Position numbers and translations under genes: made by a program. From contig JAPLWZ010000048.1 in NCBI GenBank assembly GCA_026396335.1, forward strand, positions 1-5,008: a DNA stretch of 5,008 nt, written 5' to 3'. Position 1 is the stretch's first letter. Every line of letters begins with the position of its first letter. Source of the stretch: Microcaldota archaeon (lineage in GTDB: Archaea; Micrarchaeota; Micrarchaeia; Anstonellales; Anstonellaceae). The notes beneath the pieces were generated by a model. That model saw only the letters and a list, made by a program, of their open reading frames with translations. It did no database searches and was not told the origin of the DNA. Shown here in pieces: positions 1 to 4,615 of this stretch.

Positions 1-279
1 AAGCGCAAAATTGGCGAGGCGCGCAGGCTCACTGAAATTGCAGTCGGGAACGCTTCCGATGTCTCAAAACCCGTCGCAGTATTCGACGGAAAAGCATATT
101 CTTCCGCAGGAGTTGCAAAGCTCGTGGAAAAAATCGCAATAGGCACTGGCATGTCGGGCAGCGAGGTGAAAAAAGAAATTGCAAGCAGGCAAAGGTTCAT
201 TTCTGCAAACAAAAAGACGCGCGGCTTTGAGAAATCATTTTCATCAATACAGAAATTCATGTTCGGCAAGGGGGATTGA
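1..279 (+). CDS. C-terminal fragment of a type IV pilus/archaellum-type secretion ATPase (GspE/TadA/FlaI family)
   Basis: The gene is cut by the left edge; frame 1 is open from base 1 to a TGA at 277-279, giving the last 92 residues. Visible features are the RRLTEIAV strand near residues 8-15, which matches the C-terminal core of archaeal VirB11/GspE-type ATPases (the R-R-x-T-E-I segment after the Walker and His boxes). A short beta segment (VAVFDGKAY) and a helical tail (LVEKIAIGTG..SEVKKEIASRQRFI) follow, as is usual in this family. Walker A and B lie outside the window, so catalytic residues cannot be checked. Such ATPases act as cytoplasmic hexamers that drive pilin insertion or filament rotation through the membrane platform protein, and that partner is encoded directly downstream with an overlapping stop and start. 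This context is the strongest support. Whether the machine is a pilus, an archaellum or a secretion system cannot be decided here. Confidence 0.75.
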   Translation, partial: KRKIGEARRLTEIAVGNASDVSKPVAVFDGKAYSSAGVAKLVEKIAIGTGMSGSEVKKEIASRQRFISANKKTRGFEKSFSSIQKFMFGKGD

Positions 280-1985
280 TGGCGGATTTGGCAAGCACAT
301 TGATCGGTGCCGTGTCCTCAGTGCCATCGCTGAATGTTTCATTTTCCAAAAGCACGCTTGATGGGCTGGCGCAGAACTTCCACTCCGCCGGAATAAGGAG
401 CGCAGCGCCGCAGCGCTATCTTTCCGGAGCACTCACACTCTCTTTGCTGGTTTTCCTTGGTGCGCTTGCAGTTCTTTTCTTCTTCCTTTCTGCACTTGAG
501 GCATTCGCCTATTCCACTCTCGCATTCGCAGTCGCATTTGCATTCTTCCTTTTCTTTCCGAGACTGCTTGCTGACAGGCGCACCAAGCAGGCAGAATCCG
601 AGCTGCCATTCCTCCTGCGCGAACTCGCGGTTTACATTGACATTGGCCTGCCGTTTGAGCGTGCGCTTGCGAAAATAGGGCAGAAAAAATACATTCTTTC
701 GCCAGGGTTTGCCTCTGCCTGCCAGGAAATAAAGTCAGGCGGCACGGTGCAGGGCGCGCTTTCGGAAATGTCCGGCAGAACGCAGTCGCTCCCGCTCAAG
801 CGCTCGCTCCTTCTCCTCTCTTCAATTTACGACACAGGCGGCTCAAGCGAGTCCCTCAAGCGCACGAGTGAGGAACTTTCCTCCACACAACTCTCTTCCA
901 TGCGCCTTGAATCTTCGCGCTTGTCCCTTCTTTCAATAATTTTCATCGCAGCATCTGCGTTAATTCCATCTTTCTTTACTGTATTCGCTGCAGTTTCGCC
1001 GGCACTCGCATCAACAGCAATTCCTGACTGGCAAATATGGGCGGCATTTCTTTTCGTTTTCCCACTGATTGACTTGGGCGCGCTTGGACTGATGTTCCTT
1101 TTCCTGCCTCCTGCGCCTCCTGCAAGCGCCGCGTCAGATAGTAAAAGTCTGCTGAACGAATATCTTGCAGGCAAAGGATTTGTGCAAGGGGAGCGGATGT
1201 TTGCCATTCTGCTTGCCGCAATTTCACTTGTGCTTGCAGCAACATTCCTTTTGCTCGGTTTGCCCGTGCTCTCTGCACTTTCAATCTGCATCGCGCCTGC
1301 CGGGTATTCTCTAGCAGCATACTTCAGCAGAAAACCAATCGAAGAGGCAGAGGCACGGCTTTCAGACGCGCTCTATACTGCGGCATCCACTCACAGGCTG
1401 CTTTCCGCGGAAAAAATGCTTTCCTCGCTTGCAAAGGGCGGGTTTGGAAGGCTCTCAGATTCATTTGCGCTCGCGCTTCGCAGGCAAAAATCAGGCGATT
1501 CGTTTTCAGCATCCATGTCTGCAGCGGCAGCACACTGCCCTTCTGTTTTAGTGGAGAGGGCATTCTCGCTTCTTGTAGTGGCATATGAAACAGGCGCGAA
1601 CATGTATTCCGCTCTTCGCTCTGCCGCAGAGGATGTTGTTGCATTCTTCACGCTCGTGCGTGAGCGGTCTGCCATGCTTTCCATGCAGCGCTATACGATT
1701 CTCGCGGCATCAGGCGCACTGGTGCCGATTATTCTTGGAACAGTAGTCTCGCTCGCACCATCGCTTGCTTCTGCAACAGCAATTTCATCTGGCGCAGGCG
1801 GGCATTCGCTCGGTCCGCTCCTTCTTGCAGCATGTCCCATCTATTTGTTGCTGAATGCAGCGCTCTCTTCCATACTGCTTTCGCTTGCAGAAACCGATGT
1901 GAAAAAAGCAGCGCTCTATTTTGCCATAACTGCGCCAATTTCGCAGATACTTTTTGCATTCGCGTCCACGAGCCAGATTAGCTGA
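279..1985 (+). CDS. TadC/FlaJ-like type IV filament membrane platform protein (two T2SSF modules)
   Basis: A 568-residue polytopic membrane protein, inferred to be the inner-membrane platform on which the upstream ATPase acts during pilus or archaellum assembly. Hydrophobic segments lie at about 50-70, 77-95, 215-245, 255-277, 307-328, 330-349, 473-495, 511-540 and 546-562, close to the nine-helix layout of archaeal FlaJ/TadC proteins. Two cytoplasmic helical modules are visible, about 100-215 and 350-470. Each starts with an amphipathic ELPFLLREL- or LSDALYTAA-like helix and ends near a Y-[DE]-T-G-x(n)-L motif (YDTGGSSESL and YETGANMYSAL). This internal duplication is typical of archaeal members; in bacteria TadB and TadC are separate. 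The ATG at 279 overlaps the TGA of the ATPase gene (TGATG) and follows a G-run at 270-274, so translational coupling is likely. A TTG at 276 is an alternative start adding one residue. Length agrees with the family (about 550). No pilin gene is in the window. Confidence 0.85.
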   Translation: MADLASTLIGAVSSVPSLNVSFSKSTLDGLAQNFHSAGIRSAAPQRYLSGALTLSLLVFLGALAVLFFFLSALEAFAYSTLAFAVAFAFFLFFPRLLADRRTKQAESELPFLLRELAVYIDIGLPFERALAKIGQKKYILSPGFASACQEIKSGGTVQGALSEMSGRTQSLPLKRSLLLLSSIYDTGGSSESLKRTSEELSSTQLSSMRLESSRLSLLSIIFIAASALIPSFFTVFAAVSPALASTAIPDWQIWAAFLFVFPLIDLGALGLMFLFLPPAPPASAASDSKSLLNEYLAGKGFVQGERMFAILLAAISLVLAATFLLLGLPVLSALSICIAPAGYSLAAYFSRKPIEEAEARLSDALYTAASTHRLLSAEKMLSSLAKGGFGRLSDSFALALRRQKSGDSFSASMSAAAAHCPSVLVERAFSLLVVAYETGANMYSALRSAAEDVVAFFTLVRERSAMLSMQRYTILAASGALVPIILGTVVSLAPSLASATAISSGAGGHSLGPLLLAACPIYLLLNAALSSILLSLAETDVKKAALYFAITAPISQILFAFASTSQIS

Positions 1986-2013
1986 TTTTTCACCTGCGCT
2001 CGTCTGTGGCTGT

Positions 2014-2021
2014 TTTATAAA
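2014..2021 (+). promoter_or_regulatory. Putative TATA box (TTTATAAA) for the TRAM-domain gene
   Basis: TTTATAAA is a near-ideal archaeal TATA element in an otherwise GC-balanced intergenic region, 28 bases after the TadC/FlaJ-like gene ends. Archaeal transcription normally starts about 22-27 bases downstream of the box centre, which would be near 2040-2046. This implies an untranslated leader of roughly 110 bases before the ATG at 2157. No competing TATA-like sequence is obvious nearer the gene. The transcript start is inferred. Confidence 0.55.
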
Positions 2022-2040
2022 CACGCCAGTGCATACTAAT

Positions 2041-2156
2041 GTCAGAGAATGTACGCTCTACTTCAGGTCTGTATGACTGAACTGTATGATTGCTCTCCAG
2101 AAGAGTGCATGCTTTCTCGAACGTAAGACTGAAAGAAAAGAAAGGATGTGATTTGA
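2041..2156 (+). promoter_or_regulatory. Long candidate 5' leader of the TRAM gene with small inverted repeats
   Basis: If transcription starts about 25 bases after the TATA box, this is the leader. It carries three consecutive short inverted repeats: AGAG 2044-2047 with CTCT 2056-2059; TTCAG 2062-2066 with CTGAA 2077-2081; and CTCT 2093-2096 with AGAG 2102-2105. A Shine-Dalgarno-like GGATGTGAT lies at 2144-2152, four bases before the ATG. It differs by one base from the ideal GGAGGTGAT and supports the start at 2157 rather than the in-frame ATG at 2187. The stems are only 4-5 bp, so a stable fold is not established. No match to a known riboswitch class was recognised, and no tRNA or convincing C/D box layout is present. 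Confidence 0.35.
2069..2089 (+). repeat. Direct repeat CTGTATGA x2, 13-bp period, in the TRAM leader
   Basis: CTGTATGA occurs at 2069-2076 and again at 2082-2089, one copy start every 13 bases. The first copy falls in the loop of the TTCAG/CTGAA inverted repeat. Position just downstream of the inferred transcript start would suit either an operator or an RNA-binding site. A chance origin is possible for two 8-mers. Confidence 0.4.
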
Positions 2157-2426
2157 ATGGGTTTCGGAAGAGGCGGCGGAAGCGACATGCCAAAGCCAGT
2201 TAAAGTAGGAGAAGAGCTTGAAGTCACCATCGAGGCAGTGGCCGCGAAGGGCGACGGAATAGCCAAGAAGGATGGATTCGTGATATTCGTCCCTGGAACC
2301 GCAGTTGGCCAGAAGCTTATGATCCGCATAACGGCGGTCAAGCCTTCCTGCGCAGTTGCGGAAAAGGCAGACGGCGCAAGCGCACCTGCAGAATCAGAGG
2401 TGCCGCCAGAAGAGCCTGCAGCCTAA
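2157..2426 (+). CDS. Small TRAM-domain RNA-binding protein
   Basis: An 89-residue cytoplasmic protein. The TRAM domain (a small beta-barrel nucleic-acid-binding fold) spans about residues 13-70, with the family signature KPVKVGEELEVTIE, then KGDGIAK and GFVIFVPGT, then IRITAVK and AVAEK. The aromatic residues F41 and F44 in the GFVIFVPG strand are the expected RNA-contact surface. Free-standing TRAM proteins of about 60-75 residues are common in archaea, and in methanogens and haloarchaea some act as cold-responsive RNA chaperones. That role here is inferred from the family. The N-terminus GFGRGGG is RGG-like. The C-terminus from about 72 is an unstructured Ala/Pro/Glu-rich acidic tail that most short homologues lack. 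The ATG at 2157 follows GGATGTGAT; the next ATG (2187) would remove the RGG-like part. The gene has its own TATA box and an oligo-T terminator, so it is probably monocistronic. Confidence 0.9.
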   Translation: MGFGRGGGSDMPKPVKVGEELEVTIEAVAAKGDGIAKKDGFVIFVPGTAVGQKLMIRITAVKPSCAVAEKADGASAPAESEVPPEEPAA

Positions 2427-2439
2427 ACTCTCAAATCTG

Positions 2440-2463
2440 TTTTTCTTTTTTAATTTTATTTTT
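2440..2463 (+). terminator. Oligo-T archaeal terminator after the TRAM gene
   Basis: The coding strand is nearly pure T: runs of 5, 6, 4 and 5 T within 24 bases, beginning 13 bases after the TAA stop at 2424-2426. No GC-rich hairpin precedes it, as expected for archaeal intrinsic termination on U-tracts. It lies between two convergent genes. On the minus strand the same stretch is A-rich, so it would not serve the convergent gene. Confidence 0.7.
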
Positions 2464-2478
2464 CAACCATCATCAGCG

Positions 2479-2949
2479 TCAGCCAATCCTGAAGAAGTTT
2501 TTTATCCAGCTCCAGACGCCTGTACTGCTGGCGCTTGCGGTTTTTGTTGAAGTAGATGAAGCAACGCACTTGTTTTTCGTGCATTTCTGCCCTGTGGCGC
2601 AGTCAGATGCGCGCTTGCAGGCGACTTTTGCCGATGTTGTTGCTACAGCTGTTTTCTTCTCAACGCAATAGTTGTTTGCATCGCATGTTTTCCCGCCGAA
2701 GCAGTCGCCAGAAGTTTGGCATCTCCCTTCGTAAGTCTGGCACTGGTAAGTGCCTCCGTTGCAGAACTGGAAGGGCTTGCACTCCCAATCATATTTGCAG
2801 TTCAACCCGTCGAACAGGCAGGTTCCGCCAATGCAGTTTTCACGAGGCCCGCAGTCCCAAATAGTCTGGCAGTCAATTGCGTGCGGAGTGTTGGCAAAAA
2901 GGATTACAAAAACAGAAAAAGCAAGGATTGCGATCGGAAGCCCTTTCAT
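2479..2949 (-). CDS. Secreted cysteine-rich repeat protein, function unknown
   Basis: A 156-residue protein with no recognised family function. Residues 1-24 form a Sec-type signal peptide (MKG, hydrophobic core PIAILAFSVFVILF, likely cleavage after TPHA). Sixteen cysteines follow in four modules of the form C-x5-C-x5-C-x(4-6)-C: C27/33/39/44, C51/57/63/70, C77/83/89/95 and C111/117/123/128. Most modules have D or E before the second Cys (IWDC, DWEC, SGDC, ASDC). They probably form a disulfide-stabilised extracellular array; metal binding is an alternative. A Ser/Thr/Lys-rich linker of about 130-144 leads to a short aromatic tail, GVWSWIKNFFRIG, possibly a membrane-surface helix. The ATG at 2949 is preferred because GGTGGTGG (2952-2959) precedes it and the signal peptide starts there; the upstream in-frame ATGs (2970, 3009) have no ribosome site and add a charged N-terminus. 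It is convergent with the TRAM gene and divergent from pyrE. Confidence 0.8.
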   Translation of the reverse strand: MKGLPIAILAFSVFVILFANTPHAIDCQTIWDCGPRENCIGGTCLFDGLNCKYDWECKPFQFCNGGTYQCQTYEGRCQTSGDCFGGKTCDANNYCVEKKTAVATTSAKVACKRASDCATGQKCTKNKCVASSTSTKTASASSTGVWSWIKNFFRIG

Positions 2950-2982
2950 TTCCACCACCCCATTATCCATGCGAAGCAAAGC

Positions 2983-2992
2983 ACTAAAAAAG
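2983..2992. promoter_or_regulatory. Candidate shared TATA-like element between the divergent Cys-rich gene and pyrE
   Basis: Plus strand reads ACTAAAAAAG and minus strand CTTTTTTAGT, the only strongly AT-rich element between the divergent genes. On the plus strand it lies 21-30 bases before the pyrE ATG (3013), the spacing expected for a leaderless transcript; pyrE indeed has no Shine-Dalgarno site (CCCAAAACATG). On the minus strand it lies about 35-40 bases before the ATG at 2949, implying a leader of roughly 12-15 bases that would just include GGTGGTGG. The match to the archaeal TATA consensus is only moderate. Confidence 0.4.
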
Positions 2993-3012
2993 TCTTCCTC
3001 TAATCCCAAAAC

Positions 3013-3669
3013 ATGCAGAAATTCCAGGAGGACTTCATCGACCTTGCCATTTTCGCAGGCGCGCTCAAGTTCGGCTCCTTCACGCTCAAATCCGGCAGGC
3101 AGTCGCCGTACTACTTCAACTCGGGCGTGTTTTACACGGGTGAATTCTCAAACGCGCTTGCTTCAGTGTTCGCCGAGCTTATTGCCCGCAAAATTCACGC
3201 GGATAAATTCGACACGGTATTCGGGCCTGCATACAAGGGGATACCGCTTTGCGTTTCAACTTCAATGGCACTTGCAAAAAAGGGCGTGAACAAGCCTTGG
3301 TGCTTCAACAGGAAGGAGGCAAAGGAGCACGGCGACAAGGGAAATTTCGTGGGTGCGCCCGTATCTGATGGGAGCAGGATAATCATACTTGACGATGTAT
3401 TCACAACTGGCGGGGCAAAGGAGGAGGCAATGGCGCAGTTGCAGTCGGTTGCAAAAGTGTCCTTCCCAGGCGTATTCATCCTGCTTGACAGGCAGGAAAA
3501 GGATTCTGAAGGCAAAAATGCGATTGCGGAATTCGAAAAGAAGCACAAGACAAAAGTTTACTCAGTGATCACTGCAGATGAAATATTCGAGCACCTGAAA
3601 GGGACAACGCACATACCTGAAGCAGTGCTTGTTGATTACAAGAAATACAAGAAACAGTACGGCGTGTGA
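3013..3669 (+). CDS. pyrE: Orotate phosphoribosyltransferase, bacterial (E. coli-like) type
   Basis: 218 residues, cytoplasmic; transfers ribose-5-phosphate from PRPP to orotate, giving OMP in UMP synthesis. Key elements are intact: KFGSFTLKSGRQSPYYFN (19-36, with the PRPP/orotate contact K26), GPAYKGIPL (71-79), the flexible catalytic loop FNRKEAKEHGDKGNFVG (98-114, with K101, K104 and H106), and the PRPP-binding motif IIILDDVFTTGGA (123-135). LLDRQE (157-162) and the C-terminal YKKQYGV also resemble the E. coli enzyme (213 aa), which begins with a similar QxxFI..A helix and ends in REEFGV. Many archaeal OPRTs are shorter, about 170-200 residues, and lack this loop wording, so this copy looks bacterial-derived (inference). 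It overlaps or abuts pyrF, forming an operon. It has no Shine-Dalgarno site and is probably leaderless. Confidence 0.96.
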   Translation: MQKFQEDFIDLAIFAGALKFGSFTLKSGRQSPYYFNSGVFYTGEFSNALASVFAELIARKIHADKFDTVFGPAYKGIPLCVSTSMALAKKGVNKPWCFNRKEAKEHGDKGNFVGAPVSDGSRIIILDDVFTTGGAKEEAMAQLQSVAKVSFPGVFILLDRQEKDSEGKNAIAEFEKKHKTKVYSVITADEIFEHLKGTTHIPEAVLVDYKKYKKQYGV

Positions 3670-3670
3670 T
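3664..3670 (+). promoter_or_regulatory. Shine-Dalgarno-like site for pyrF within the end of pyrE
   Basis: GTGTGAT sits four bases before the ATG at 3675 and overlaps the last pyrE codons and TGA stop. It closely resembles the ATGTGAT part of the TRAM gene's site. It favours the ATG at 3675 over the in-frame GTG at 3666, which has no G-rich sequence upstream, although that GTG would make the common GTGA overlap. Confidence 0.45.
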
Positions 3671-3674
3671 TTTG

Positions 3675-4532
3675 ATGGCAAGCTACCTGCAACTCCTTCG
3701 TGACTCAGCCAAAGAGCGCAACTCTATTGTCTGCTTTGGGCTTGACCCTGACCTTGCGCAGCTGCCGGAATCCACTGCCATGCTTCCGCGCGAAGAAAGG
3801 ATTGTGCAGTTTTACTCTTCAATTATTGATGCTGCGCTGAATGAAAAGCAGTCGATATCTGCACTCAAGCCAAACTATGCGTATTTCGCGCAATACGGCT
3901 GGGATGGTTTGCGGGCGCTTAAGACACTCATTGAGCGCTACAAGGGGAAGCTTCCCATCATATTCGACGGAAAGCGCGGCGACATTGGAAAATCAAGCGA
4001 AGCATATGCAAACGAAGCATTCAACTTCTGGATGGCCGACTCGCTCACTGTTTCTCCTTACATGGGCGCGGACTCTGTCTCGCCATTTCTCGAGCGCTGC
4101 AAGGACGGCAGGGGCGTATACGTTCTTTGCAGGACATCAAACGCTGGCGCAGCTGACTTCCAGTCTTTGAACTTGGACAAGGGAAAACAGCTCTTCATGG
4201 AAGTGGCGCAGAAACTTTCTAACTGGCACACGCAGGGCATGGGCGCTGTTCTTGGCGCAACCGCGCTTGACGAGCTCGAGCAGGTGCTTTGGATTTTCTA
4301 TGATTCGCACAAGGAGCTGCCGCTTCTGATTCCGGGAGTGGGCGCACAAGGAGCATCAGCAGCAGGGACGGCAAAAATCTTGAGGAGCGTCTGGATTGAT
4401 GCAATGCCGCTTCACAGGATAAACTCATCTTCTGCAATCGCATACGCATACAAAAAGGCGGGCAACGAGGATTATGTCGGCGCGGCTCTTTCTGAAATAA
4501 AGCGGATGAACGAGGAAATCGGAAGGATCTGA
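3675..4532 (+). CDS. pyrF: Orotidine 5'-phosphate decarboxylase, group-2 type
   Basis: 285 residues, cytoplasmic TIM barrel; decarboxylates OMP to UMP, the step after PyrE. Motifs in order: VCFGLDPDL (19-27, D24), LKPNYAYF (64-71, K65), the catalytic D-x-K-x-x-D in FDGKRGDIG (97-105, with D98, K100 and D103), SPYMGADSV (127-135), YVLCRTSNAGAADFQ (149-163), AVLGAT (191-196), LLIPGVGAQG (217-226) and INSSSAIAYAY (249-259). The GLDPD, RTSNPGAxDFQ and PGVGAQG wording and the length place it in the longer group-2 family rather than the roughly 210-230-residue form common in archaea. Odd point: the C-terminal phosphate-binding motif is normally N-[SA]-S-R-x-I; here the Arg is Ser253, although R248 is close by. 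ATG 3675 is chosen for its Shine-Dalgarno site; GTG 3666 would add three residues. It is co-transcribed with pyrE. Confidence 0.95.
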   Translation: MASYLQLLRDSAKERNSIVCFGLDPDLAQLPESTAMLPREERIVQFYSSIIDAALNEKQSISALKPNYAYFAQYGWDGLRALKTLIERYKGKLPIIFDGKRGDIGKSSEAYANEAFNFWMADSLTVSPYMGADSVSPFLERCKDGRGVYVLCRTSNAGAADFQSLNLDKGKQLFMEVAQKLSNWHTQGMGAVLGATALDELEQVLWIFYDSHKELPLLIPGVGAQGASAAGTAKILRSVWIDAMPLHRINSSSAIAYAYKKAGNEDYVGAALSEIKRMNEEIGRI

Positions 4533-4537
4533 ATCTA

Positions 4538-4554
4538 ATTTTCGCCGTGTTTTT
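4538..4554 (+). terminator. Weak T-rich terminator candidate after pyrF
   Basis: Two short T-runs (TTTT at 4539-4542 and TTTTT at 4550-4554) follow the pyrF stop by 7-22 bases. They are interrupted by CGCCGTG, with no hairpin. A fresh TATA box and start site follow, so termination near here would be sensible, but the signal is much weaker than the one after the TRAM gene. Confidence 0.3.
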
Positions 4555-4572
4555 CCACTCCCTACTTCTTGG

Positions 4573-4580
4573 TTTAAAAA
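4573..4580 (+). promoter_or_regulatory. Putative TATA box (TTTAAAAA) for the PLP-enzyme gene
   Basis: TTTAAAAA lies 36-43 bases before the ATG at 4616. A start about 25 bases downstream, near 4600-4604, would give a 12-16 base leader that just contains the ribosome site GGGGTG at 4605-4610. This fits a separate promoter from the pyrEF operon. Confidence 0.55.
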
Positions 4581-4604
4581 GAGTTTTACTAGAAAATCCA
4601 CCGT

Positions 4605-4610
4605 GGGGTG
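4605..4610 (+). promoter_or_regulatory. Shine-Dalgarno site GGGGTG deciding the start at 4616
   Basis: GGGGTG is followed by five bases (TAGAC) and then ATG. The spacing and sequence fit the archaeal GGTG-type ribosome site, and an in-frame TAG (4611-4613) lies immediately before the start codon's upstream codon, so the reading frame cannot extend further upstream. Confidence 0.65.
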
Positions 4611-4615
4611 TAGAC

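Noticed and set aside
179..361. Short plus-strand frame spanning the ATPase-platform junction
   Set aside because: Out of frame with both strongly supported genes, Arg/His-rich shadow translation.
827..1291. Minus-strand open frame of 154 codons opposite the TadC/FlaJ-like gene
   Set aside because: It is an antisense shadow of a GC-balanced, Ser/Ala-rich coding sequence; low-complexity translation, no ribosome site and no recognisable domain.
1986..1990. T5 run after the TadC/FlaJ-like gene as a terminator
   Set aside because: A single run of five T with no further T-tract is too weak to call.
2071..2132. Possible C/D box small RNA in the TRAM leader (CTGA at 2077-2080 and 2129-2132, TATGATT-like box at 2085-2091)
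   Set aside because: The C-like box departs from RUGAUGA and the distance to the second CTGA (about 37 bases) is too long for a normal archaeal guide; no terminal stem.
2112..2135. CTTTC/GAAAG inverted repeat upstream of the TRAM ribosome site
   Set aside because: Five base pairs with a 14-base loop in a purine-rich tract; not distinguishable from chance.
2750..3289. Plus-strand open frame of 179 codons overlapping the Cys-rich gene and pyrE
   Set aside because: It overlaps two well-supported genes in other frames and has no ribosome site or family resemblance.
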